NCBI RefSeq assembly: GCF_002206635.1
Contig: NZ_NGUO01000004.1
Coordinates: 62,001 to 126,000 of the forward strand
Direction: 5' to 3'
DNA: 64,000 bases
DNA from: Polynucleobacter aenigmaticus
GTDB taxonomy: Bacteria; Pseudomonadota; Gammaproteobacteria; Burkholderiales; Burkholderiaceae
Position numbers and translations under genes: made by a program. Position 1 is the stretch's first letter; each line of letters opens with the position of its first letter. Under the pieces are notes generated by a model. The model had not been told where the DNA came from. It did not search any database and saw only the letters and a program-made list of their open reading frames with translations. Below, in pieces: positions 39,913 to 49,088 of this stretch.

Positions 39913-40845
39913 CTAAAGCGTGAAGAACTGGCTTACTTCTAAGTTCAACTCTTTGGCCAATTCAGCGCCAGTTACTTTTCCAGCCGCACCTTTTGCCTTT
40001 AGCACTTCAATCTGTCCACCGTGACAGGCAATAAAGAATGAATCCAAAGTAATTTGGGTAACTTCACCAGGCTTGCCATTGACTGCACCGAAGGTCGCAG
40101 CTACATGTTTATGACAATCGTAGATCTGCACCTTTTGTTCACCAAACTTAGTCCATGCGCCAGGCGCAGGATTGCAGGCACGAATTAAATTGTAGATTTG
40201 AGTAATGTGTGTTGCCCAATGGATTTGAGCAGCGTTCGCATCAAACCAGCCTTCATAGTTCGCCCGTGATTCATCCTGGATAAACTCCTGATGCTTGTCA
40301 GCAACCACTAGATCAGCAGCTTCAAGCAGGGCTTGAATGCCTTGAGGGAACAGGTGATCAAAATAGACCTTACCCAAGGTGTCGTCAGGTGCAATAGGCA
40401 CTTCTTTTTGCAGAATGATTTGGCCTTCATCTAAGCCGTCAGATGGACGGAAGATGGTTAAACCGGTTTTCTCTTCACCCAAAGCAATTGCCCAGTTAAT
40501 GGCGCTAGGTCCACGATACTTTGGCAATAAAGAGGGGTGATATTGAATGGTGCCGTGACGTGGCAGCTTCACTAATTCTTGAGGGACAAACTGAAGAACG
40601 TAGGCCATGACACAAATATCAGCACTACTGTCAATCATCGCTTGCGCTGCTTCAGGACCCTTGAGGGAGGCAAATTGCAAAGGGGTCAAACCCCTTGCAA
40701 GCGCCGCCTCTTTCAATACCTCAGGCTTAGTCGATTTTGGATTATCAGGCGGGCAAAAAACAGCAACCACTTCATCGCCGCGATCTAAAAAAGCTTCTAA
40801 TGCTGCCTTACCAAAATCAGCACTCCCAATCAGCGCAACACGCAT
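39913..40845 (-). CDS. 10-formyl-THF hydrolase-like formyltransferase
   Basis: Formyltransferase-fold protein of 310 residues. It resembles the N-terminal hydrolase domain of 10-formyltetrahydrofolate dehydrogenase (ALDH1L1) more than Met-tRNA formyltransferase: RHGTIQYHPSLLPKYRG holds His103, matching the catalytic His106 of ALDH1L1, and SDGLDEGQIILQKE holds Asp139, matching Asp142. The segments NYEGWFDANAAQIHW and ACNPAPGAW also match. There is no acyl-carrier or aldehyde dehydrogenase domain. It starts 1 nt after the second frc-like gene stops, so the two form a unit. It may release formate from 10-formyl-THF or exchange formyl groups between folate and CoA; the latter is speculation. Confidence 0.8.
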   Translation of the reverse strand: MRVALIGSADFGKAALEAFLDRGDEVVAVFCPPDNPKSTKPEVLKEAALARGLTPLQFASLKGPEAAQAMIDSSADICVMAYVLQFVPQELVKLPRHGTIQYHPSLLPKYRGPSAINWAIALGEEKTGLTIFRPSDGLDEGQIILQKEVPIAPDDTLGKVYFDHLFPQGIQALLEAADLVVADKHQEFIQDESRANYEGWFDANAAQIHWATHITQIYNLIRACNPAPGAWTKFGEQKVQIYDCHKHVAATFGAVNGKPGEVTQITLDSFFIACHGGQIEVLKAKGAAGKVTGAELAKELNLEVSQFFTL

Positions 40846-40846
40846 C

Positions 40847-42094
40847 TTAGATCACCTTATCGTGACGAAGTGAAATCAACTCATCAGTCGAATATCCGAG
40901 CTCACTGAGAATCTCATCAGTATGCTCACCTAACAGTGGTGAACGCACTACATCTGTTGGGCTATCAGACAACTTAATTGGATTGCCCACCGTAAGGTAC
41001 TTGCCGCGAATTGGGTGATCCACTTCAACCACCGTTCCAGTAGCGCGCAACGCTGGCTCTTCAGCAATTTCCTTCATAGATAAAATTGGTCCACATGGAA
41101 TGTCGTACTTATTCAGGATATCCATGACTTCGAACTTATTCATGGTCATCGTCCACTTTTCAATTTCACCAAAAATTTCCATCAAGTGTGGCAAGCGGGC
41201 CATTGGAGATGCAAATCTCACATCCGTAATCCAATCTTCGCGACCGATCACCTTGCAAATAGCCTCCCAAACAGGAGCCTGAACAATGACATACATATAA
41301 GCATTCGGATCGGTTTCCCAGCCTTTGCATTTGACAATCCAACCTGGCTGACCGCCACCAGAGGCATTACCAGCGCGCGGAACAGAGTCACCAAACTCGC
41401 CATTCGGAAATTGTGGGTACTCTTGCATGAGACCAACGCGCTCTAGGCGCTGTTGATCACGCAGCTTCACGCGACACAAGTTCAATACAGCATCTTGCAT
41501 TGCTGCCAATACTTTTTGACCACGGCCAGAGTGGGTGCGTTGATACAGCGCTGTCACGATACCCAGTGCTAAATGTAAACCTGTACCACTATCGCCAATC
41601 TGAGCACCAGTGACCATCGGAGGGCCATCATCAAAACCGGTGGTAGATGCAGAACCACCCGCACATTGCGCGACGTTTTCATATACTTTGCAATCCTCGT
41701 AAGGGCCGGGACCGAAACCTTTAACTGAAGCCATAATCATCATGGGGTTGAGTTCTTGAATACGCTCCCAAGAAAATCCCATGCGATCGAGTGCGCCTGG
41801 TGCAAAGTTCTCAACGAGAACATCACACTCTTTAATGAGACGCTCTAAAATTTCTTTACCGCGAGGAGTTTTAGTATTAACCGTTATCGAACGCTTGTTA
41901 TGGTTCAACATCGTGAAATACAAACTATCGGCATCTGGGATATCGCGCAATTGCCCGCGAGTTGCATCACCCTCACCTGATTTTTCTACTTTGATTACAT
42001 CTGCACCAAACCAAGCGAGTAACTGAGTACAGGTTGGGCCTGATTGAACGTGGGTAAAGTCGAGGACTTTCACCCCATCTAATGCTTTTGCCAT
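40847..42094 (-). CDS. Formyl-CoA:oxalate CoA-transferase, divergent copy
   Basis: Class III (CaiB/BaiF) CoA-transferase of 415 residues, a clear paralogue of the frc at 42754-44004. It keeps Gln17 (HVQSGP), the catalytic Asp168 in IGDSGTGLH and the [19 protein letters not shown] core. It differs at sites conserved in Oxalobacter Frc: the GFWDGPP tryptophan is Asp (GFDDGPP), and the glycine loop starts SGGGQPGW instead of GGGGQPGW. It is paired with the formyltransferase-like gene 1 nt downstream and follows the third PAS-only gene. It may prefer another acyl acceptor or simply be a second formyl-CoA transferase. Confidence 0.85.
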   Translation of the reverse strand: MAKALDGVKVLDFTHVQSGPTCTQLLAWFGADVIKVEKSGEGDATRGQLRDIPDADSLYFTMLNHNKRSITVNTKTPRGKEILERLIKECDVLVENFAPGALDRMGFSWERIQELNPMMIMASVKGFGPGPYEDCKVYENVAQCAGGSASTTGFDDGPPMVTGAQIGDSGTGLHLALGIVTALYQRTHSGRGQKVLAAMQDAVLNLCRVKLRDQQRLERVGLMQEYPQFPNGEFGDSVPRAGNASGGGQPGWIVKCKGWETDPNAYMYVIVQAPVWEAICKVIGREDWITDVRFASPMARLPHLMEIFGEIEKWTMTMNKFEVMDILNKYDIPCGPILSMKEIAEEPALRATGTVVEVDHPIRGKYLTVGNPIKLSDSPTDVVRSPLLGEHTDEILSELGYSTDELISLRHDKVI

Positions 42095-42169
42095 GATTAA
42101 AGTCCTAATAAAATTGAAATTTTTGAATTAACCCAATTTTACCAGTGAGGGATTCTGATGAAACCAGCG

Positions 42170-42194
42170 GCTTGGAATATGCCTTATTCCAAGC
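42170..42194. repeat. Strong hairpin between PAS copy 3 and frc-like gene
   Basis: Perfect 10 bp stem, GCTTGGAATA and TATTCCAAGC, with a five-base loop. On neither strand is the stem followed by T, so it is not a standard intrinsic terminator. In the minus direction it lies 37 nt after the PAS stop and 76 nt before the frc-like start, where it could be a 3'-end stabiliser, a leader structure or an operator. Confidence 0.5.
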
Positions 42195-42230
42195 AAAAAT
42201 AAGGTAGTAACCCTTACTTTTCACCATAAA

Positions 42231-42659
42231 CTATGCTTGAGGCCCCTCCAGATCAGAGATGCGCTTCTTTAGCGCCCTTTCTTCAGCAAAGCGCTCGGTC
42301 TCATCACGAATCACTGCTGCGACTCCATTGGCCTGATGTTTTTCATCAAATAGCATGCCAACAGTAAATGCAATTGATAAGGTCCGGCCATCTTTATGTT
42401 TGGCGGGAACTTTTAATAATGAAGTGCCATAACGCGTAGTGCCAGTCTCCATGGACTTGCTATAGCCCTCAGTATGCTTTTGGCGCTGACGCTCCGGAAC
42501 AATTAAGTCCAAAGTATTGCCCAGCGCCTCTTCTTCTGAGTAGCCAAAAATTCTGGTGGCTGCCGCATTCCAAAGAACAATTTTTTCATGGGCATCGGCA
42601 ACAATGACTGCATCGCCAACACAGTCGAGTAATTGAAGCAAATCTATAGTTGTTTTCAT
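42231..42659 (-). CDS. Stand-alone PAS domain protein, copy 3
   Basis: Single PAS domain of 142 residues, third member of the family at 14.6 and 23.7 kb. It shares VADAHEKIVLWNAAATRIFGY, VPERQRQKHTEGY with His62 at the FixL/DosP heme-ligand position, TRYGTSLLKVPAKHKDG and VIRDETERFAEE, and ends in a short helix (LKKRISDLEG). No output domain. It lies between the frc terminator and the second frc-like gene, inside the oxalate locus on the same strand. Ligand, partner and output are not known. Confidence 0.88.
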   Translation of the reverse strand: MKTTIDLLQLLDCVGDAVIVADAHEKIVLWNAAATRIFGYSEEEALGNTLDLIVPERQRQKHTEGYSKSMETGTTRYGTSLLKVPAKHKDGRTLSIAFTVGMLFDEKHQANGVAAVIRDETERFAEERALKKRISDLEGPQA

Positions 42660-42696
42660 ATGGGTAGTCTAAAGACTTTTCTAAATCGCGGTCAAT

Positions 42697-42724
42697 AAAA
42701 AAGGCGCTCACTAGGAGCGCCTTT
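42697..42724 (-). terminator. Rho-independent terminator of oxc-frc
   Basis: Stem GGCGCTC (42703-42709) against GAGCGCC (42715-42721), extended by A-T pairs, with a five-base loop and a T-run on the minus strand. It lies 30 nt after the frc stop and separates oxc-frc from the PAS gene. Confidence 0.9.
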
Positions 42725-42753
42725 GAAGCTAAAACAAATACTGCTGATTATTA

Positions 42754-44004
42754 TTAAACTGCTTTAGCAGCGTGCAACTTAGCAATATCATCTGCACTGT
42801 AGCCAAGGTCAGCTAACACTTCATTAGTGTGCTCACCCAAAAGTGGTGATGGACCAACTTCGACCTCTAAATCAGAGAACTTGATTGGGCTACCAATTGT
42901 CAAATACTTACCACGTACCTTGTGGTCAACCTCAACAATAGAACCGCTCTTACGCAAGTCTGGTGAATTAGCCAATTCTTTCATTGAGAAAACTGGTGCA
43001 CAAGGAATATCGAACTTGCGGAGAATGTCTACAGCTTCGTACTTAGTCTTATCCTTGAGCCACTCTTCAATCGTTGCGAAGATGTCAAAAATCTTGTCTT
43101 GACGAGCTTCTGCAGTCATATAGGCTGGATCTGTTGCCCACTCTGGCTTACCAATAGCACTGGTGATTGGCTCCCAAGCATGACCTTGAATAGTGAAGTA
43201 AATGTAGGCGTTAGGATCTGTTTCCCAGCCCTTACACTTCAACACCCATCCTGGCTGACCGCCGCCACCAGCGTTACCGCCACGTGGAACTACATCGGTA
43301 AATGTGCCATGTGGATACTGTGGGTACTCTTCGAGGTAACCGATTTTGTCCAAACGTTGTTGATCGCGCAACTTCACGCGGCACAAGTTCAATACAGCAT
43401 CTTGCATTGAGCAAGATACTTTTTGACCTTTGCCAGTTTTTTGACGCTGCATCAATGCAGTCAAAATACCAATCGCCAAATGCATACCTGTATTGCTATC
43501 GCCCAAAGCAGCGGCAGAAACAGTAGGAGGACCATCCCAGAAACCAGTTGTGGAAGCGGCGCCGCCAGCACACTGAGCAACGTTCTCATACACTTTTAAG
43601 TCCTCGTATGAGTGGCCATCGCTAAAGCCTTTTACAGAAGCCATGATCATCTTTGGATTCAATTCTTGAATACGTGCCCAGCTAAAGCCCATACGGTCTA
43701 AAGCGCCTGGACCAAAGTTCTCAACCATCACGTCAGATGTCTTGATCATCTTCTCTAAAACTTCTTTACCTTCTTGAGTCTTGGTATCCAAAGTCAAAGA
43801 ACGCTTGTTACCATTCAACATAGTGAAGTACAAAGCATCTGCGCCTGGAATGTCACGTAATTGGCTACGAGTTACGTCGCCTGAGCCTGGACGCTCAACT
43901 TTAATCACGTCAGCGCCGTACCAAGCCAACAGCTGAGTACATGCAGGACCAGCCTGCACGTGCGTGAAATCGATAATACGAATACCGTCTAATGGTTTAG
44001 TCAT
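42754..44004 (-). CDS. frc: Formyl-CoA:oxalate CoA-transferase
   Basis: Class III CoA-transferase of 416 residues that moves CoA from formyl-CoA to oxalate, giving oxalyl-CoA and formate. It aligns with Oxalobacter Frc by eye with the same numbering: Gln17 in [11 protein letters not shown] and the catalytic Asp169 in [10 protein letters not shown], together with [10 protein letters not shown] and the glycine loop GGGGQPGW. It follows oxc by 76 nt on the same strand and ends at a strong terminator, so oxc-frc is the core oxalate operon. Confidence 0.96.
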   Translation of the reverse strand: MTKPLDGIRIIDFTHVQAGPACTQLLAWYGADVIKVERPGSGDVTRSQLRDIPGADALYFTMLNGNKRSLTLDTKTQEGKEVLEKMIKTSDVMVENFGPGALDRMGFSWARIQELNPKMIMASVKGFSDGHSYEDLKVYENVAQCAGGAASTTGFWDGPPTVSAAALGDSNTGMHLAIGILTALMQRQKTGKGQKVSCSMQDAVLNLCRVKLRDQQRLDKIGYLEEYPQYPHGTFTDVVPRGGNAGGGGQPGWVLKCKGWETDPNAYIYFTIQGHAWEPITSAIGKPEWATDPAYMTAEARQDKIFDIFATIEEWLKDKTKYEAVDILRKFDIPCAPVFSMKELANSPDLRKSGSIVEVDHKVRGKYLTIGSPIKFSDLEVEVGPSPLLGEHTNEVLADLGYSADDIAKLHAAKAV

Positions 44005-44080
44005 GTTTGATTCTCCTTAAAGTATTTCTTATTTGTTACTAAATGTAGTCTAAAAATATTACGTATTTATTGCCGGCGTA

Positions 44081-45787
44081 TTACTTCTTACCAGCAGTAG
44101 ATGGGTTTAAGTTAGTTAAGCGTCCACTTTCTGTGCCAGCAGTTTCATCAATCACAGCATTAATCAAAGCGGGCTTACCTTCAGCAATTGCCTTAGTCAG
44201 AGCAGCCTCCAACTCAGCCGGGGTGGTTACGTAATAACCAACGCCACCAAATGCCTCAATCATTTTGTCGTAACGTGCATTCTTTACGAATACAGTTGGG
44301 GCCACATCTGCACCACCTGTTGGGTTGACATCAGTACCGCGGTATACGCCGTTGTTATTGAAAACAACCGTAGTAATCGGCAAGTTGTAACGGCAAATGG
44401 TTTCTAATTCCATGCCGCTAAAGCCGAAGGCACTGTCGCCCTCAACTGCAACAGTTGGCAAGCCACTAGTAACGGCTGCACCAATCGCATAACCCATGCC
44501 AATACCCATGATGCCCCAGGTACCTGAGTCAAAACGCTTACGTGGCTTGTACATATCAACAATGGCACGGCAATAGTCGAGTGTATTTGCACCTTCGTTT
44601 ACCAAGTTCACGTCAGGGTTTAGCTTGATCACATCACGAATAGCACGCAAGGCGCCATGGAAGTTCATTGGCGAAGCATCTTTGGCAAGTGTTTCTGCCA
44701 TCTTCGCTAAGTTCTTATCTTTTTTCTCGTTGATCGCAGCGATCCACTCGGCAGCTGGTTTCGGAACCGCTGCAATCCCTTTTAAGAGTTCGCCAACACA
44801 GGAACCAATATCACCAATCAATGGTGCATCGATTTGTACGTTACTGTCCACTTCGTTTGCTTGAATATCGATCTGGATAAATTTCTTAGGATCTTTACCC
44901 CAAGTCTTACCTTTACCATGTGCCAGTAACCAGTTCAGGCGCGCACCAACCAACAACACTGCATCGGCTTCGGCCAATACAAATGAGCGTGCTGCAGAAG
45001 CAGATTGTGGATGATTGTCTGGCAACAAACCTTTAGCCATCGACATTGGCAAATACGGAATACCGGACTTTTCAATCAAAGCACGAATATCCGCATCTGC
45101 TTGAGCATAAGCAGCGCCTTTACCCAAGAGGATCAATGGACGTTTAGCACCTTTCAATACATTCAATGCGCGCTCTACAGCATCAGGAGCAGGGATTTGA
45201 CGTGGAATTGGATCAATTACTTTGAAGATCGATTTCTTAGCTTCTTCAACAGGCATTGTTTGAGCCAGCAGTTTTGCAGGCAAGTCCAAATACACGCCGC
45301 CCGGGCGACCAGAAACCGCTGCACGAATTGCACGAGCAAAACCAATGCCGATATCTTCGATATGGTTGATGCGGTAGGCAGCTTTGCAATACGGCTTAGC
45401 AGCATTGAGCTGATCCATCTCTTCGTAATCGCCCTGTTGCAAGTCAACGATCTCGCGCTCACTTGAACCGCTGATCAAAATCATTGGGAAGCAGTTCACA
45501 GTCGCATTCGCTAGCGCTGTCAAACCGTTTAAGAAACCTGGCGCTGACACAGTCATACAAATACCAGGCTTTTGAGTCATGTAACCAGCAATCGCGGCAG
45601 CGTTACCAGCATGCTGCTCGTGACGAAAACCAATAAAGCGCAATCCTTCAGCTTGAGCCAAACGGCACAAGTCGGTGATTGGAATACCAACGAGACCAAA
45701 GATGGTGTCTAGGTCATTTGCTTTTAAAGCATCAATGACGAGATGAAAGCCATCAGTGACTTGTGTATTTTGATTGTCTGTTGTCAT
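44081..45787 (-). CDS. oxc: Oxalyl-CoA decarboxylase
   Basis: Thiamine diphosphate enzyme of 568 residues that decarboxylates oxalyl-CoA to formyl-CoA, which Frc then uses. The N-terminal [17 protein letters not shown] motif has the cofactor-activating Glu, and the C-terminal [22 protein letters not shown] followed by [11 protein letters not shown] is the ThDP/Mg site. The [20 protein letters not shown] region and length fit oxc rather than acetolactate synthase. First gene of oxc-frc; its 212 nt upstream region carries an FNR-type palindrome and another inverted repeat. Confidence 0.97.
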   Translation of the reverse strand: MTTDNQNTQVTDGFHLVIDALKANDLDTIFGLVGIPITDLCRLAQAEGLRFIGFRHEQHAGNAAAIAGYMTQKPGICMTVSAPGFLNGLTALANATVNCFPMILISGSSEREIVDLQQGDYEEMDQLNAAKPYCKAAYRINHIEDIGIGFARAIRAAVSGRPGGVYLDLPAKLLAQTMPVEEAKKSIFKVIDPIPRQIPAPDAVERALNVLKGAKRPLILLGKGAAYAQADADIRALIEKSGIPYLPMSMAKGLLPDNHPQSASAARSFVLAEADAVLLVGARLNWLLAHGKGKTWGKDPKKFIQIDIQANEVDSNVQIDAPLIGDIGSCVGELLKGIAAVPKPAAEWIAAINEKKDKNLAKMAETLAKDASPMNFHGALRAIRDVIKLNPDVNLVNEGANTLDYCRAIVDMYKPRKRFDSGTWGIMGIGMGYAIGAAVTSGLPTVAVEGDSAFGFSGMELETICRYNLPITTVVFNNNGVYRGTDVNPTGGADVAPTVFVKNARYDKMIEAFGGVGYYVTTPAELEAALTKAIAEGKPALINAVIDETAGTESGRLTNLNPSTAGKK

Positions 45788-45898
45788 AGAAATTTTTAGT
45801 TATTTACACCGCCCGAACGTAAAACAGGTTCAGTGCAATTTAGCTTTCGCCAACCGTCTCCAATTAAGTTATTAGTAGTGCCACGGGTAACTATAAAG

Positions 45899-45938
45899 AC
45901 CCCCGTTCAGGCTGAGATGAATCTTAGGCCTGAGGGGT
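45899..45938. repeat. Inverted repeat upstream of oxc
   Basis: ACCCC and TCAGGC on the left pair with GCCTGA and GGGGT on the right, with two unpaired bases on the left arm and a 15-base loop. It sits about 110 nt before oxc, next to the FNR-type site. It could be part of the 3' end of the regulator transcript or a leader element. No T-run follows on the minus strand. Confidence 0.4.
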
Positions 45939-45949
45939 GGTGATCATCA

Positions 45950-45963
45950 TTGACTTCGGTCAA
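45950..45963. promoter_or_regulatory. FNR-type operator upstream of oxc
   Basis: TTGAC-TTCG-GTCAA is a perfect palindrome of the TTGA-N6-TCAA form bound by FNR, FixK and Anr regulators. It lies between the Crp/Fnr-family gene (46000-46617) and oxc, with its centre about 169 nt before the oxc ATG. The neighbouring regulator has the Glu-Ser-Arg recognition helix that reads TTGA. It can also be drawn as a hairpin with a TTCG loop, but no T-run follows on the minus strand. Confidence 0.6.
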
Positions 45964-45999
45964 TTTCCTCTGAAATCTAGAAGCAACTAGGGTTTCTAG

Positions 46000-46617
46000 C
46001 TAGACAAAAAGCTCTTTATGCTTTGTTTTGAGGCGACTCAAGGTCTCTGGGGATAGGTTGAGGTAGGCAGCCAGCTCTTTTTTAGGGAGTAGCTCGAATA
46101 AGTCCTCATATTTGCGTAAGAAACGCTCTACTCGGCCTGGTGCATCGAGCATATGCAAGGTGATGGTGTGGGCCATGATCTCACTCATTAAGCGCATGAC
46201 CTCAAACTCAAAGCTCTCTTTAAGGGGTCTATGCGCATCCAAAAATTCAGCCCATTTTTTCAAGGGCATACGGGCAACGCGAGCTTTTGTCACAGAGGCA
46301 ATGCTATATGGGGCGGCCGTCTTGAGGCGCCAAGCTGCATAGCTCGTTTCAATATCTTTCTCGATGGCAAAGCGCAAAATCATCTCTTTTGCATCAGCAC
46401 TAGAAACTATGCGCTTCAAAATTCCGTCCAGCACAAAGTACTGCTCCATTTGGTGATCGCCTTGATGAAGCAAGATTTCTGATTTTTTGAGATCTGAGAT
46501 CACTAAATGGCGCTCTAATTCAGCCATTGCTTCTGCATCTAAGCTTTTTAACACCGAGTTTTGGCTAAGCTGAAGACGAATCAGATTTTTTTCGGGGTGC
46601 TTGTCTAATGCTGTCAT
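46000..46617 (-). CDS. Crp/Fnr family transcriptional regulator
   Basis: Regulator of 205 residues with an N-terminal cyclic-nucleotide-binding-like beta barrel (ILLHQGDHQMEQYFVLDGILKR), a dimer helix and a C-terminal winged helix. The recognition helix reads SPETLSRLK, with Glu191, Ser194 and Arg195 matching the three FNR residues that contact TTGA half-sites. The protein contains no cysteine, so it cannot carry the FNR iron-sulfur cluster and must respond to something else. It is transcribed towards oxc and probably controls the oxalate genes through the palindrome at 45950. The effector is not known. Confidence 0.9.
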   Translation of the reverse strand: MTALDKHPEKNLIRLQLSQNSVLKSLDAEAMAELERHLVISDLKKSEILLHQGDHQMEQYFVLDGILKRIVSSADAKEMILRFAIEKDIETSYAAWRLKTAAPYSIASVTKARVARMPLKKWAEFLDAHRPLKESFEFEVMRLMSEIMAHTITLHMLDAPGRVERFLRKYEDLFELLPKKELAAYLNLSPETLSRLKTKHKELFV

Positions 46618-46700
46618 GAATCCTTAATCCTTGAGCCCCTCATTGTAGGCTTTTTTAGCTTTTTAAGCGGCTTAGGGCCTAGCGTGAGATAGAATCACTG

Positions 46701-46890
46701 GGTCGTGGTGCTTTATTGCAGTGCAATAAAGTTAAACGGGAAACACTAAACGTGTGCTGCCCCCGCAACGGTAAGTAAATACACCCTAACTTTTTGGTAA
46801 AGGTGTCAGGAGTCTGAATAAGCCACTGTGCGCGTCAATTGCATGGGAAGGCCAGATTCTGAGATTTACTAGCCCGGATACCGGCCAAGA
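46701..46890 (+). ncRNA. Cobalamin riboswitch
   Basis: Adenosylcobalamin-type aptamer in the leader of btuB. The conserved pieces occur in order: GGTCGTGGTGC at the 5' side, GGGAAAC (46738-46744), the core GCTGCCCCCGCAACGGTAA (46755-46773), and the B12 box AGCCCGGATACCGGCC (46871-46886). It represses B12 uptake genes when the cofactor is plentiful. The 432 nt gap before btuB is filled by this element and its expression platform. GCGTCAATT inside the aptamer region (46832-46840) is complementary to AATTGACGC (46960-46968), a possible switching helix. Confidence 0.93.
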
Positions 46891-47048
46891 CAAGTGGAAT
46901 TTTGCGGACGGGGACCTTCGCGCGCTAATGAAGCATCCCAAGCACCAGCAAAGATGCCCAATTGACGCCTGAACTCTTAATAGTGAAATTCTGTTCGGCC
47001 CAGCTTACGGGGAAGTTAGCTAGGCGATTTGAAGGCAGAAGGTTCATC

Positions 47049-49064
47049 ATGAAGCAGCAGTTCAGTAGTAAATTTATCAGCGCCCTATTTTGTGGCGTAG
47101 CAATAGCACTCAGCACAGCAGTAATTGCTCAAAACTCCCAATCGACAGTCATTGTCTCGGGCTCACGCTTCCAAGAGAATCTCAATGAGGTTCCAGCGAA
47201 CGTCAAAGTTATTACGCGCGAAGAAATTTCAAATTCAAGCTCCAACAATATTCCGGAGGTTCTCTCCCAGATTGGCGGATTGAATGTCAAATATTCCAGT
47301 GGAAATCCCTTAAATTTAGATGCGTCAGTAGATATGGGCGGCTATGGCGCCACAGCAAATAGCACCACGCTGATACTGGTCGATGGTCAGCGGCTGAACC
47401 CCATAGATTCTGGCACTATCAATTGGGAATCTATACCGATAGACTCAATCGAACGAATTGAGGTCCTACAAGGTGGTGCAAGCGTTCAATACGGCAATGG
47501 AGCCGTGGGTGGTGTTATCAATATCATTACTAATGGCGGAGCAAAAAACCTAAATCAAGCATCAGTGACTTATGGTAGCTACAACACCCTAATTAACAAT
47601 GCAATTTTGCGCAATAAACTGAATGACACCACAATTCAACTCACAGCGAACACTTCCAACACAGATGGCTGGCGACAAAACTCTGCAGCAAATGCTTATT
47701 CATTTGATGGCAAAGTTACACAATCGTTGGGCGGAATTGATCAGATATACGCTGACATATTCTTTAATCACTCGAACTCCCAGACCCCAGGATCGGTTCT
47801 TGGCCAAGCGGGGGCCGGTAACCCTCAATCTGCTAGAGCTGCGTTTATTGGCTCAACTACAACTACTGATAACGCAGGTATCAGGGCCGGCTTTATCAAA
47901 GCAATTAATAGTCAACTAACTTTTGATATTGATGGAATATATTCAAATAAGAATTCCAATAACAACGCTCCAGCCCTTCCATACACATACTTTTCACTTA
48001 GTCCAAACTGGCAACTTGCAGTTTCTCCTAAGATGAAGGCAAACTTTGGGGATTGGGGAACTACGGTTGTTGGATATGATTTTAATCAAGCCTCTCAAAG
48101 CAGTTCTTCAGGCTCCACCTTTAGTACAACTAGTCTTCAACAAAACGTTAGCGTCCTGAATCAATCCCTGTATCTAGTCTCACGCATTCCTCTGATGATG
48201 GTGAATGGGCTAGAGGCAAGCGGGGGATTTAGACATCAAGCGCAGAATGCCTCCACAAACGACCTTTCAACTGGCTCAACCATTAGCGCTAGTCAAAAAT
48301 ATTCCGCCAATGCTGGCGATGCCGCATTGAATTACAACTATCAATCGGGTCAAAAAATATTCATTAAGTGGGATCAATCTTATCGATTTCCAAATACCGA
48401 TGAATTCTGGGGCTTTGACCCAAATGCAAACGGAGGCTATGGAGCGCCGGCATTTAATGGCATATTAAAACCTCAAATCTCCCAAACCTATTCAGCTGGC
48501 GGAGATTGGAATATTCATCAATCCCACCTTTCAGCCCTGGTCTTCCAATCGGTAACACAAAATGAAATTCGCTACGATCCATCCACCTATGGAAATATCA
48601 ATACCATAGGCAATATCAATCGAACGGGCTTCATTTTTGACTCCTCAAGCAATCTCACTAGAAATTTAACCCTAGCAGGTGGCGGGAAAATACAAAGATC
48701 CACTTACGCGACAGGATCAATCTCCGGGGTAGGCGTCGGATTATCTCCAACTTTGCTGTTAAATGCTCGCGCTCAGTACATGTTTAATAGTTCATGGAGT
48801 GCGGGGGCTGTAGTTAACTATGTCGGCAACCAAAACTATGATGCCGACCCAGCCATAACTAATTCACTAGCAAAGATTCCGTCTTATGTTGCGGCAGATA
48901 TTTATGCCAGCTATAAAGCTAATTCTTGGGAGTCTAGATTAATGATTAAAAACATCGGCGGAAATTCCTACGCAACAACCGGAGGGTATAACCCCACTAA
49001 AGGCTACTACTACTATCCAACGACACCAACGACTTACTTTGTAACCGCAAAATATAACTTCTAA
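47049..49064 (+). CDS. btuB: TonB-dependent vitamin B12 receptor
   Basis: Outer-membrane receptor of about 671 residues from the ATG at 47049, which starts a clear signal peptide (FISALFCGVAIALSTAVIAQ). Right after it STVIVSGSRF resembles a TonB box, then the plug domain (VKVITREEISNSSSNNIPEVLSQIGG, GGASVQYGNGAVGGVINI) and a beta barrel ending in aromatic KYNF. The cobalamin riboswitch upstream and btuFCD downstream identify the substrate; the receptor alone would not. Confidence 0.93.
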   Translation: MKQQFSSKFISALFCGVAIALSTAVIAQNSQSTVIVSGSRFQENLNEVPANVKVITREEISNSSSNNIPEVLSQIGGLNVKYSSGNPLNLDASVDMGGYGATANSTTLILVDGQRLNPIDSGTINWESIPIDSIERIEVLQGGASVQYGNGAVGGVINIITNGGAKNLNQASVTYGSYNTLINNAILRNKLNDTTIQLTANTSNTDGWRQNSAANAYSFDGKVTQSLGGIDQIYADIFFNHSNSQTPGSVLGQAGAGNPQSARAAFIGSTTTTDNAGIRAGFIKAINSQLTFDIDGIYSNKNSNNNAPALPYTYFSLSPNWQLAVSPKMKANFGDWGTTVVGYDFNQASQSSSSGSTFSTTSLQQNVSVLNQSLYLVSRIPLMMVNGLEASGGFRHQAQNASTNDLSTGSTISASQKYSANAGDAALNYNYQSGQKIFIKWDQSYRFPNTDEFWGFDPNANGGYGAPAFNGILKPQISQTYSAGGDWNIHQSHLSALVFQSVTQNEIRYDPSTYGNINTIGNINRTGFIFDSSSNLTRNLTLAGGGKIQRSTYATGSISGVGVGLSPTLLLNARAQYMFNSSWSAGAVVNYVGNQNYDADPAITNSLAKIPSYVAADIYASYKANSWESRLMIKNIGGNSYATTGGYNPTKGYYYYPTTPTTYFVTAKYNF

Positions 49065-49088
49065 CTCCCTGAGAAAGAATTCAAAAAT

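Noticed and set aside
44081..45787. Acetolactate synthase as an alternative for the ThDP enzyme
   Set aside because: The neighbouring frc genes and oxalyl-CoA decarboxylase motifs identify oxc, and no ilvH/ilvC follows.
45949..45964. TTCG-loop hairpin upstream of oxc as a terminator of the regulator gene
   Set aside because: No T-run follows on the minus strand, and the sequence fits an FNR-type operator better.
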